Part shown: positions 1-7,144 of the stretch, in pieces
Position numbering within the stretch: position 1 is the first letter of the stretch
Layout: each line of letters starts with the position of its first letter
Made by a program: the position numbers and the translations under genes
Assembly: GCA_019314425.1 (NCBI GenBank)
Contig: JAFCZI010000003.1
Location: 1 to 21,809, forward strand
From: Deltaproteobacteria bacterium
Lineage (GTDB): Bacteria; Desulfobacterota; DSM-4660; Desulfatiglandales; Desulfatiglandaceae
DNA: 21,809 nt
Direction: 5' to 3'
The notes under the pieces: generated by a model
Told to the model about the DNA's origin: nothing
Database searches by the model: none
The model's input: the letters and a program-made list of their open reading frames with translations, nothing else

Positions 1-67
1 CAAAAAATAATCTACGCATCCTGCTTGCCCTTTTGCCCGTTTTCTACGTTGTGATAACAGGCACATA

Positions 68-95
68 GTAGGGGCACGATGCGTCGTGCCCCTAC
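68..95. repeat. Perfect 12-bp palindromic hairpin element
   Basis: The arms GTAGGGGCACGA (68-79) and TCGTGCCCCTAC (84-95) are exact reverse complements around a 4-base loop, TGCG. No T-run follows on either strand, so it is not a classical intrinsic terminator. It lies outside genes, 80 bp beyond the terminator of the bamA operon. Short GTAGGGGCACG-type palindromes recur between genes in many bacteria, so I read this as a dispersed REP-like element. That reading comes from general knowledge, because only one copy is in the window. The rest of 1-174 shows no gene. Confidence 0.75.
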
Positions 96-174
96 CACCT
101 GCCATCACCCTTGAAAACGAACAAAAGTTCTGCACGATATGCGTATATTATTTTCTTCCAATTCCCTAATCAAT

Positions 175-217
175 AAAAAAAAACGACAGACAGACCTGTT
201 CATGGACCTACCTGCCG
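175..217 (-). terminator. Rho-independent terminator of the SDR-had-bamA operon
   Basis: Read on the minus strand, about 30 nt after the bamA stop codon, 217-205 and 196-184 can form a 13-bp stem around an 8-nt loop (204-197). Every position pairs, but five pairs are G:U wobbles. The stem is followed directly by nine T (plus-strand A run 175-183). The many wobbles mean the complementary strand would fold much less well, so the element is directional and serves only minus-strand transcription. Confidence 0.85.
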
Positions 218-246
218 TTCATGATCCTCTGCTTTCACCGAGAAAA

Positions 247-1383
247 CTACGCTTTGGGTGTTCCCATAGCCCTCTCGAACATGTCCATATCCCAGGTTTT
301 GCATTCCGCGATATCCTGTCGGAACTTCAGAAAATTGATGGTATCCTGACCCGTGATCTGCTTGGTATTGAAAGCGCCGAAACCCAAGAAAGCTTCTCCG
401 CCCATGTTGGCCGCCAGCCAGTGCCGGTTGTAGTTCTTGGAGGAATCCCAGAAGAATTTTTTCTTGGCACGGATGCTGTCGATGGATTTAATCAGGCAAC
501 CGGGAAACAGGTTGGCAAAGGTCCATACGATCCTGTCCACTTCTTTGTCCAGCAACTCAAAATCCGCATTGGGCTGATGTTCTTTTACAAGCGCACGGGC
601 TTCCTTGGCCTCGGAACCGGATTTGTACTCACCGTAGACCACTTCGCCATTGTCCACATACTTGTCGGTAATAATCATGGGGTTTCTCACCCATTCGCCA
701 TCGATCTTCAAAACCGGAACAACCTTGCTGATAAGGGCTTTGTCTTTCATTTTGTAGGCGGACCACATCTCGCAGGAGACACAGTTCCACATAGCGTCTT
801 CAATTCCCATATACCATGGCAGGAAGTCGGAGGCACCACCATCGGGGGCTGATCCGTGTTTGGGTCCCGCCTGTCCGAAAATGGCCAGATCCGAAGAAAT
901 GGCGATGTCGCAGGCCATGCCGATTTCCTGACCGCCAGCGACGCGCATGCCGTTAACCCGGCTGATGACCGGTTTTTTGCAGGCCAAAATGGCGTCCACC
1001 ATATGGTTGAACAGTTCCATGTACTGACCGTACTCATCACAGCGCAGGCTGTAGAATTCGCTGTATTCCTTGGTATTGCCGCCCGTACAAAATGAATAGG
1101 GGCCCGTACCGGTGAAGATCACCGCAACGACGCTGCGGTCTAAAGAGGCGTTTTCAAAACCCGCGATGACCCCTTTGACCATCTCCGTAGTATAGGAGTT
1201 GTACTGTTTGGGGTTGTTCAATCGAATCCAGGACACATAAAGTCCATCCACCACATTGCCCTTAGGATCTGTCAAAGGGCGTTTTTCATAGACCACGCAG
1301 GGCGCTTCCGTCCCCCAGTGAACATCCGTGTGAAGTGCGTGATCCTTCATTCCATCTTCTCTCGGCATCCATTCCAAAGCCAT
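247..1383 (-). CDS. bamA: 6-oxocyclohex-1-ene-1-carbonyl-CoA hydrolase (BamA/Oah)
   Basis: A 378-residue protein of the crotonase (enoyl-CoA hydratase) superfamily, the usual length for BamA. It adds water to 6-oxocyclohex-1-ene-1-carbonyl-CoA and cleaves the ring to 3-hydroxypimelyl-CoA, the ring-opening step of anaerobic benzoyl-CoA degradation in the cytoplasm. Landmarks are the early oxyanion-hole region CTGGNTKEYSEF (residues 99-110), the second one VAGGQEIGMACD (148-159), and the family stretch QAGPKHGSAPDGGASDF (171-187). The ATG has a good ribosome-binding site (AAAGGAG about 8 nt upstream). It is the last gene of the operon, 76 nt after had, with a terminator just downstream. BamA is widely used as a marker for anaerobic aromatic degradation. 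I am very confident of the family and confident of the reaction, given the had neighbour. Confidence 0.96.
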   Translation of the reverse strand: MALEWMPREDGMKDHALHTDVHWGTEAPCVVYEKRPLTDPKGNVVDGLYVSWIRLNNPKQYNSYTTEMVKGVIAGFENASLDRSVVAVIFTGTGPYSFCTGGNTKEYSEFYSLRCDEYGQYMELFNHMVDAILACKKPVISRVNGMRVAGGQEIGMACDIAISSDLAIFGQAGPKHGSAPDGGASDFLPWYMGIEDAMWNCVSCEMWSAYKMKDKALISKVVPVLKIDGEWVRNPMIITDKYVDNGEVVYGEYKSGSEAKEARALVKEHQPNADFELLDKEVDRIVWTFANLFPGCLIKSIDSIRAKKKFFWDSSKNYNRHWLAANMGGEAFLGFGAFNTKQITGQDTINFLKFRQDIAECKTWDMDMFERAMGTPKA

Positions 1384-1459
1384 AATCTCTTCTCCTTTAC
1401 TTTTTCCATTTCTATTTTATCGTTGTGTTGTCCATTGCGTACAGCCGACCCGAAACATC

Positions 1460-2563
1460 CTAAAAATCGGGGGTCAGCACGATGCGCTTCATGGGTGGCG
1501 TCTTGTGAGCCTCAGCAAATGTCTCAGCAATCGTACTCATGGCGCGGATTTCGACAAACTCTTCCATGTTAATTTTGCCGCTCAGGACCATATCGAGGAC
1601 AATGGGGTAGTACTCGGGGAGACATCCCCAGGTACCGATAATCTCGGCATCAAAGGCCATCAGACGACCAATGGCGTATTCTGTCTTGGCCATACCGAAT
1701 CCCACCACAATCAACTTTCCGGTGAATCCAAGCAGGGTCAACGCAATCTCCTGACCGCCCTTTACCCCGGTCACTTCAAAGATCTTCCAGCCAAAATTGG
1801 GCAGCCCGTTTTCTTTGCATAGCCCCTTGAATTCCTTGGATACGGTCCTGGCATCCTTGTCAGTCGAGTTGATGACGAAATCGGCGCCAAAGTTGAGAGA
1901 CCGGTCCAATTTTTCCTGATTTCGCGCGATCCCAACGACGGTATTTGCGCCCAATGCCTTGGCGACCTGCCCCATATACTGGCCCACACCGCCGGTAATG
2001 CCGACTATCACGACATTGTCGCCCGGCTGCAGATCGGCCCTTTTAGCTGCCTGGTAAGGCGTGGTCGCCGCATCAGCGACAACGGCCAGATGGGAAAGGG
2101 GTATATCACCTCGCTTCTTGACTTCGCAAAGATCAAGGCTCGGCACGGGGATATGGCTTGAAAAACCGCCATAGAGACCGATACTGTTACCTGGCATTTT
2201 CTGTGCGAGACACCGGTTTCCCCGGCCGGTCTTGCAGAGGAGGCACTTCCGACAGGGCATCACCGCAGGAATAATGACTTCCTTTCCCAACCACTTTTCG
2301 TCTCCGTCAACAACGGTACCGGAAATTTCGTGACCCAATGTCAAAGGCGGCTTTGAGACCGTCGGCACGCCATCATAAAAATATCCAAGGTCCGTGTGAC
2401 AAACACCGCAACCGGCCACTTCAACCAGGACCTCGCCTGCTTTAAGCGCGGGCACGGGTATTTCGGTTTTTTCCAATTTGCCCGGGGTAACGTCACCGGT
2501 TTCCCGATCGCGTGTTGTGGGCTGAACCATCTGCCAGGTTTGAATTTTGTCAGGTATTGCCAT
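1460..2563 (-). CDS. had: 6-hydroxycyclohex-1-ene-1-carbonyl-CoA dehydrogenase (Had/BamQ)
   Basis: A 367-residue zinc-dependent medium-chain alcohol dehydrogenase. It oxidises 6-hydroxycyclohex-1-ene-1-carbonyl-CoA to the 6-oxo compound with NAD+, supplying the substrate of BamA next door. Visible features are the catalytic zinc region GCGVCHTD (C52, C55) with GHE at 77-79, the four structural-zinc cysteines C104, C107, C110 and C118, and the nucleotide-binding turn VGITGGVG (187-194) at the start of the Rossmann domain. The ATG follows a strong TAAGGAGGAT site. It is the middle gene of the operon, 54 nt after the SDR gene. The name had (Thauera/Azoarcus) or bamQ (Geobacter) fits because of the BamA pairing; the fold alone would only give an alcohol dehydrogenase. 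Confidence 0.93.
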   Translation of the reverse strand: MAIPDKIQTWQMVQPTTRDRETGDVTPGKLEKTEIPVPALKAGEVLVEVAGCGVCHTDLGYFYDGVPTVSKPPLTLGHEISGTVVDGDEKWLGKEVIIPAVMPCRKCLLCKTGRGNRCLAQKMPGNSIGLYGGFSSHIPVPSLDLCEVKKRGDIPLSHLAVVADAATTPYQAAKRADLQPGDNVVIVGITGGVGQYMGQVAKALGANTVVGIARNQEKLDRSLNFGADFVINSTDKDARTVSKEFKGLCKENGLPNFGWKIFEVTGVKGGQEIALTLLGFTGKLIVVGFGMAKTEYAIGRLMAFDAEIIGTWGCLPEYYPIVLDMVLSGKINMEEFVEIRAMSTIAETFAEAHKTPPMKRIVLTPDF

Positions 2564-2617
2564 TTTTATCCTCCTTACGGGTTATTGTTTTTAGGTGTTT
2601 GAATTACCGATTCACGA

Positions 2618-3370
2618 CTAAATCATCCCATAGCCCCCATCAACACAGAGCAACTGACCGGTGATATAATCACTGTCGCCTGAAGCCAGAAATACGAAAG
2701 CCGGAGAAATGTCTTTGGGCTCGGCAAAACGCTTCAAAAGGATTCGGTTCATATAGATTTCTTTCAGCTTTTCGTCTGATCGAATCTTTTCCGTCATATC
2801 GGTGTTCACAATGCCCAGGCTGATGACATTGCAACAGACATTGTATCGGGCCAGTTCTCGCGCAATGGACTTGGTCATACTGATGAGACCGCCCTTTGCC
2901 GCGCTGTAATTAACCTGCCCCACAGTCCCCACAAGACCCGCTACGGACATGACATTAATAATTTTTCCGTTGTTCTGTTTTTTCATCTGGATACCCGCAG
3001 CCTGGGCGCAGAGAAACGCACCCTTCAAGTGAATATCCACCACCTGATCCCACTGGTCCTCGGTCATCTTGAGCATCAAGGACGGCCGGGTAAATCCTGC
3101 ATTGTTTACGAGGATATCCAATCTGCCGAATTTATCAACAGCGGCAGCCACCAGATTCTCCACCTCCGACTTTTGGGCGACATCCGCTTTTACGGCGATA
3201 CCGTCGCTTCCAAGGGCCTGAATCTCCCGGACCACTTCGTCGGCCGCCTTCTGGTTGGATGTATAATTAACAACAACTTTGGCCCCTTCCCCGGCGTATC
3301 CAAGGGCAACCGCCCTTCCAACACCCCGACTGCTACCGGTTACCAATGCAATCTTATCTTTAAGCTTCAT
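2618..3370 (-). CDS. Short-chain dehydrogenase/reductase, FabG/BadH-like
   Basis: A 250-residue classical SDR. It shows the cofactor turn TGSSRGVG (11-18), NNAG (89-92), the catalytic Ser142, Tyr155 and Lys159 (motif YSAAK), and the usual C-terminal GQLLCVDGGYGMI. The ATG at 3370 was chosen because a GGAAGGGGTGG ribosome-binding stretch precedes it; an in-frame TTG at 3388 overlaps that site and is unlikely. It is the first gene of the operon with had and bamA, so it probably acts on a CoA thioester of the same pathway. Candidates are 3-hydroxypimelyl-CoA oxidation after ring opening, or a 2-hydroxycyclohexanecarboxyl-CoA dehydrogenase (BadH) role in a cyclohexanecarboxylate branch. A generic 3-oxoacyl-ACP reductase cannot be excluded. 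The family call is certain; the substrate is inferred from context. Confidence 0.88.
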   Translation of the reverse strand: MKLKDKIALVTGSSRGVGRAVALGYAGEGAKVVVNYTSNQKAADEVVREIQALGSDGIAVKADVAQKSEVENLVAAAVDKFGRLDILVNNAGFTRPSLMLKMTEDQWDQVVDIHLKGAFLCAQAAGIQMKKQNNGKIINVMSVAGLVGTVGQVNYSAAKGGLISMTKSIARELARYNVCCNVISLGIVNTDMTEKIRSDEKLKEIYMNRILLKRFAEPKDISPAFVFLASGDSDYITGQLLCVDGGYGMI

Positions 3371-3427
3371 CTTTCCACCCCTTCCCAAAAATTATGCCTC
3401 GCCCGTTTGGGACACATCTCTTTTTTG

Positions 3428-3469
3428 AGCTATACTATAGCTACATTGTAATTACAAGACGAATGTAGC
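3428..3469 (-). promoter_or_regulatory. Palindromic operator/promoter region of the SDR-had-bamA operon
   Basis: Three inverted repeats overlap here, 58-100 nt upstream of the SDR start. They are TTGTAATTACAA (3446-3457, perfect), AGCTATA-C-TATAGCT (3428-3442, perfect arms), and GCTACATT/AATGTAGC (3440-3447 and 3462-3469) enclosing the first. On the minus strand TTGTAA and a TATAGC hexamer stand 17 bp apart, a plausible sigma-70-type promoter inside the operator. Dyads of this size suit a dimeric repressor such as TetR or GntR type. No regulator gene lies in the window, so the partner is unknown. Confidence 0.6.
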
Positions 3470-3689
3470 GAAAATCAATTTTAGTGTCAAGAAAAATCGA
3501 AAATATATAGATTTCATTTAAGGGGTGATGCACTCGTAAAAAGTCACAAATCCAAAATCACTGGAGCCGCATTGAAAATCTGTAAAGCCAATGGTCACAA
3601 AATTTCGATCTTGATCAATACCGATTTTTTTTATAGTTTGAAGAACTCGATATTTTTTGGGGTTGCCCGCAAACAAAAAGGGATGGAAC
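3470..3689. other. Divergent intergenic region, no gene seen
   Basis: With the operator block, this forms the roughly 320-nt gap between the two divergent units. Open frames here are short and have no recognisable content. A possible plus-strand promoter is TTGATC (3611-3616) with TATAGT (3632-3637), but the 15-nt spacing is short, so confidence is low. A motif at 3526-3546 (TGATGCACTCGTAAAAAGTC plus A) recurs in degenerate form at 21039-21058 and may be a small dispersed element. Confidence 0.5.
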
Positions 3690-4631
3690 ATGAAAAAGAG
3701 AATTCTTAAAATGCTGATTTGTCCGGCATGCCTGCCGGAAGAACAGGATTTGAATCCACACATCAAAGCGGAAAAAGAAAACGATATTGTTGAAGGCGGT
3801 TTGTCCTGTCCTCGCTGCGGCAGAGAATATCCCATTCAAAACGGCATCGCGTTTCTGGATCCCAACGCATCTCACAAAACACAAAATACACCTTCGAAGT
3901 ATGAAAACGCGCCGGTTCTGTCATCTTATCTGTGGAGCCATTATGGCGATCTTCTCAAGGATGAAAACGCCACCGCCGCTTACCGGGACTGGAATAATCT
4001 GATGCGCCCTTCACCGGGGATCGCCCTTGACGCGGGTTCCGCCGTAGGCCGTTTCACCTTTGAACTGAGCCGAAAGAGTGACTTTGCAATCGGCATCGAC
4101 AATTCCCATTCCTTTATTCGAACGGCCAGAGAATTAATGCTCAAGCGGGAAAAAGAAATCCAATTGCAGCAGGAAGGTCTTGTAACCCGGAAAACAAAGG
4201 TGATTCTGCCTGAACAATGGCGCAATGGAAATATGGAATTTCTGGTGGCCGATGCGCAGGCACTGCCTTTCAGATCCGGCTCTTTTTCCTCCCTTGCCTC
4301 TCTTAATCTGGTGGACAAAATGCCAAAGCCCCTCAAACATCTCCAGGAGATGAATCGCGTGGCAAAGCCAAAGGAAGCGCAGTTTCTTTTTTCCGATCCC
4401 TTTTCATGGTCAAAGGAGGTGGCTGAAGAGCAAGACTGGCTCGGGGGCACCCACAACGGTCCCTATTCGGGAAACGGCATGGAAAATGTGATGGGCATTC
4501 TGAACGGCCGCGAGGATGGGTTACGACCGAAATGGCACATCCAAAAGCACGGGCATGTCTGGTGGAAAATTCGAACCCATCAGAATCATTTCGAGCTTAT
4601 TCGCAGCTGTTTTGTAAAAGCAAACCGGTAA
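3690..4631 (+). CDS. Class I SAM methyltransferase with Trm112-like zinc-ribbon N-terminus
   Basis: A 313-residue protein. Residues 1-60 carry two cysteine pairs (C11/C14 in CPAC, C40/C43 in CPRC) followed by YPIQNGIAFLDP, the pattern of a Trm112p-like zinc-binding domain. A Rossmann methyltransferase core follows, with motif I ALDAGSAVGRFTFEL (112-126), an acidic GID after strand 2, and VADAQALPFRSGSF near the substrate pocket. The ATG at 3690 has AGGGATGG just before it; an in-frame TTG at 3657 lacks a clear site. The stop is 9 nt before the molybdopterin enzyme, so the two genes are surely co-transcribed. The methyl acceptor is unknown. It could be a small molecule handled by the partner enzyme, a protein, or a quinone-like compound. 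A maturation role for the partner is also possible. Confidence 0.85.
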   Translation: MKKRILKMLICPACLPEEQDLNPHIKAEKENDIVEGGLSCPRCGREYPIQNGIAFLDPNASHKTQNTPSKYENAPVLSSYLWSHYGDLLKDENATAAYRDWNNLMRPSPGIALDAGSAVGRFTFELSRKSDFAIGIDNSHSFIRTARELMLKREKEIQLQQEGLVTRKTKVILPEQWRNGNMEFLVADAQALPFRSGSFSSLASLNLVDKMPKPLKHLQEMNRVAKPKEAQFLFSDPFSWSKEVAEEQDWLGGTHNGPYSGNGMENVMGILNGREDGLRPKWHIQKHGHVWWKIRTHQNHFELIRSCFVKANR

Positions 4632-4640
4632 GGTAAATCA

Positions 4641-6707
4641 ATGAAAAAAGATACCATTTGTCGATTATGTTCTTCCTGCTGTCCCATTGAAGCGACCCTT
4701 GAAGGCGGCAGGCTTGTGAAGGCAGAACGAAAATCTTTTCTGCCGAAAAAGAAGCGGATGCGCTGTCCAAAATTAAACGCTGCGGTGGATATTGTTTATT
4801 CCCCCGAAAGGCTGATAACCCCCCTGATCAGGGAAAATAGAAAAAGCGGCACGTTGTTCAGAGAAGCTTCCTGGGATGAAGCGCTGGACCGGGTGGCAGG
4901 GAGATTCAAGTTTTTCAAAGAAACCCTTGGCCCCCAATCCGTCTGCTGGCTGAGGGGCATGGCGGCCGACTGGGGGGGCCCATGGGACTATGCCAATCGG
5001 CTCATGAACGTTTACGGGTCCCCCAACAGCATCGGCAATGGATCGGTTTGCCACGTGGCCCGGGAAATGGCCCACACCTATACCTATGGCGCCATGACGG
5101 CGCCGGACTTCCGCCAATCGCGCTGCATTCTGGTCTGGGGGAAAAACGATGGGGATACCAATCCCCAAGCCTTTGAAAATATTATTTTTGCAAAAGAACA
5201 GGGCGCGAAACTGATCGTCATCGATCCCATCCGCACGGGCCTGGCTTCCATGGCGGATATCTGGCTGCAGATAAAGCCCGGGCATGACGGCCTCCTGGCC
5301 ATGAGCATGATTCATGAAATCATATCAAAAAATCTTTTTGATGAGGCGTTTGCCCGGGATTGGACCGTTGGATTTGAGGCGCTTAAAGATGCGGCGGGAG
5401 ATTTTGACGCGGAAAAAATTGCAAAGGGGATATGGCTTGAACCTGAGGAAATCAGAGATGCCGCCCGACTATATGCCACAACCAAGCCGGCCTGCATCAT
5501 TGATGGCAACGGCCTGGACATGCAGCTGAACGTGTTTCAGCAAACCCGTGCCGTTTGTATTCTGCGGGGGTTGACCGGAAATCTGGATAAACCCGGTGGC
5601 GATCTCATCCCCCAGCCCATACCGGTTCGCAACATCCAATTGAAGGAACGGCTGCCGAAGGGGATAACCAATATCGCTCAACGCTATCCGCTATTTAACA
5701 CATTTCATGAAACCTGGGGGATCAACGTCCAGTCCTCGGTGGTGGACGCGATTTTAAATGAAAAGCCCTATCCCCTCAAAATGGTGGTGGTGCAATCCGG
5801 CAACCCGGCAGTGACCATGGCGGATACCCACCGGGCCGTCAGCGCATTTGAAAAGCTGGATTTCATGGTGGTCCTGGACCTGTTTATGACGAAAACCGCC
5901 CAGATGGCGGATGTGGTGCTGCCCGCCTGCGGTCCCTTTGAGAAAACCCAGCTCAATCGGGCATTCATTCGTAACAACCCAGTGATATTACAGAACCAGG
6001 TCATTGACTGCGTAGGAGACAGCTGGCCCGACTGGAAAATCACCTTTGAACTGGCCCGAAGGCTTGGCATGGATCATGAATTCCCCTGGCGAAGCGCGGA
6101 AGCGGTCATCAACTATCAACTGGAACCGACCGGCGTAACCGTGGATATGCTGCGGGAGCATTCGGGGCCCATGCGGGTTGAAGAATTGGCCCATGAAAAG
6201 TATCAACAGAACGGTTTCAAGACACCGTCGGGGAAAATGGAACTTTATTCCCAACGGCTCAAAGACGGGGGATATTCCCCCATCCCCGACTTTAAAGGGG
6301 AAACCCTGAATCCCATCAGTTATTACAATGAAAAGGAAGACTATCCCATGGTGGGCATCAGCGGCGCCCGCACCCGGTATTTCACCCATTCCCAGTTTAA
6401 GAAAATTCCGTCACTTCTGAACCGTGAAAAGGGTTGTTTTGTGGATATTCATCCCGATGACGCCAGCAGACACGAGATCACCCACGGAAGCAGTGTAAGG
6501 GTTGAAACGCCAAGGGGAAGCGTTCTGATGAACGCCAGGATCTCTAAAGTGGTTCATCCGGGTTCGGTCCGCTTGGGATGGTGCTGGGGCGATCTGAACT
6601 CGTGTCTCAACCTCAACAACCTCACCGACGACGACCAACGCGACCCGGTAACCGGCACCCCGTCCAGTCGGAGTTTTATGTGCCGTTTGATCAAAGAGCT
6701 AGAATAA
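4641..6707 (+). CDS. Molybdopterin (Mo/W-bis-MGD) oxidoreductase, DMSO reductase superfamily
   Basis: A 688-residue catalytic-subunit-like enzyme. The N-terminal [4Fe-4S] site is C7, C10, C14 and C42 (CRLCSSCC ... CPK). NGSVCHVAR places Cys137 as the probable Mo/W ligand. KLIVIDPIRT, a later TAQMADVVLPA, and TPSGKMELYS are typical of the family, as is the C-terminal MGD-binding stretch LTDDDQRDPVTGTP. No twin-arginine signal is present, so it is probably cytoplasmic. Its overall layout resembles single-subunit members such as acetylene hydratase and uncharacterised aromatic-degrader homologues. However, the residue after the second cluster cysteine is Ser11, where acetylene hydratase has its essential Asp13. 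No Fe-S or membrane-anchor subunit is adjacent. The substrate is unknown; co-transcription with a methyltransferase and the divergent bamA operon hint at aromatic metabolism. Confidence 0.88.
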   Translation: MKKDTICRLCSSCCPIEATLEGGRLVKAERKSFLPKKKRMRCPKLNAAVDIVYSPERLITPLIRENRKSGTLFREASWDEALDRVAGRFKFFKETLGPQSVCWLRGMAADWGGPWDYANRLMNVYGSPNSIGNGSVCHVAREMAHTYTYGAMTAPDFRQSRCILVWGKNDGDTNPQAFENIIFAKEQGAKLIVIDPIRTGLASMADIWLQIKPGHDGLLAMSMIHEIISKNLFDEAFARDWTVGFEALKDAAGDFDAEKIAKGIWLEPEEIRDAARLYATTKPACIIDGNGLDMQLNVFQQTRAVCILRGLTGNLDKPGGDLIPQPIPVRNIQLKERLPKGITNIAQRYPLFNTFHETWGINVQSSVVDAILNEKPYPLKMVVVQSGNPAVTMADTHRAVSAFEKLDFMVVLDLFMTKTAQMADVVLPACGPFEKTQLNRAFIRNNPVILQNQVIDCVGDSWPDWKITFELARRLGMDHEFPWRSAEAVINYQLEPTGVTVDMLREHSGPMRVEELAHEKYQQNGFKTPSGKMELYSQRLKDGGYSPIPDFKGETLNPISYYNEKEDYPMVGISGARTRYFTHSQFKKIPSLLNREKGCFVDIHPDDASRHEITHGSSVRVETPRGSVLMNARISKVVHPGSVRLGWCWGDLNSCLNLNNLTDDDQRDPVTGTPSSRSFMCRLIKELE

Positions 6708-6713
6708 ATGGCA

Positions 6714-6815
6714 TCAATCAAGCCACTTTTCCCACATGAGAAAGGCCCAAAGTCGATGTCGATGGTTAGCCCTTCCGGAAAAATGCTCTTTCAGATACGT
6801 TTCAACGTATCCTAT
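6714..6815 (-). pseudogene. Remnant of the 3' end of a second asnB
   Basis: Translated on the minus strand this gives about 32 codons, including YVETYLKEH, FSGRANH and RLWAFLMWEKWLD, then TGA at 6714-6716. It matches the C-terminus of the intact AsnB (CVETQLKEHLSGRANHCYR, RLWALLMWEMW) at about 22 of 31 positions without gaps. Upstream of 6815 the frame breaks at once, with two stops within a few codons. The fragment ends 6 nt from the stop of the plus-strand molybdopterin gene. The divergence suggests a paralogue or a separate acquisition rather than a recent tandem copy. An open frame on the opposite strand here is only its shadow. Confidence 0.85.
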
Positions 6816-6849
6816 TCAAGTTCAAGCTCCCTGGTAGCTTCAACAAAAA

Positions 6850-7144
6850 GGATAGTCGATATCTTGTTTAAATGTCCTCACAATATGTTCCTGAATGTGG
6901 GGGTGCGCACGGGGATTGTGGGTCTGCTGCTTTTTTTGTGGATACTGTTCGCTGCGGCTCGAATGTGCTAGCGTGCTATACGGCATGGCAAAACCGATGC
7001 TTTGAAGTCATGGGGATACTGCATGGCCGCATGTTACGTCATGCTTCTGATCAAAGGGTCACTCGATCCGGTTTTTACCCATCTCACAGAGGTGGTCTTT
7101 TTTCCATTTTGGGTATGATTACAATTGTTTGGAATTCAACTCTC
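6850..7144 (+). pseudogene. Remnant of an O-antigen ligase/polymerase-type membrane protein
   Basis: The plus strand encodes PHNMFLNVGVRTGIVGLLLF and on to ILFAAARMC, the pattern of the late periplasmic loop and following membrane helix of O-antigen ligase/Wzy family proteins (HNxFLNVGVRTG). The frame then meets TAG (6969-6971) but resumes beyond it with RAIRHGKTDALKSWGYCMAA, a helix, and SLDPVFTHLTEVVFF. There a T run (7098-7103) shifts the frame by one base, after which LFSILGMITIVWN continues in another frame. Only about the last 95 residues of a protein normally over 400 long remain. No N-terminal part exists upstream, where the asnB remnant sits. It runs into the 3' end of asnB. Confidence 0.78.

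Noticed and set aside
68..95. Palindrome as a terminator for the bamA operon
   Set aside because: No T-run follows on either strand, and a proper terminator lies nearer the gene at 175-217.
139..852. A 237-codon open frame on the plus strand
   Set aside because: It lies antisense to the well-supported bamA gene for most of its length, its start has no ribosome-binding site, and its sequence matches no family.
3518..3884. Minus-strand frames upstream of and overlapping the methyltransferase start
   Set aside because: They overlap the clear methyltransferase frame or its leader, have no recognisable domain and no ribosome-binding site.
4641..6707. Acetylene hydratase or benzoyl-CoA reductase subunit BamB
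   Set aside because: The essential Asp after the second cluster cysteine of acetylene hydratase is Ser here, and BamB belongs to the aldehyde ferredoxin oxidoreductase family, whose motifs are absent.
6708..6971. An 87-codon plus-strand frame as a small membrane protein gene
   Set aside because: Its first third is the antisense of an asnB remnant and its last third is an interrupted ligase remnant; the joined reading is accidental.
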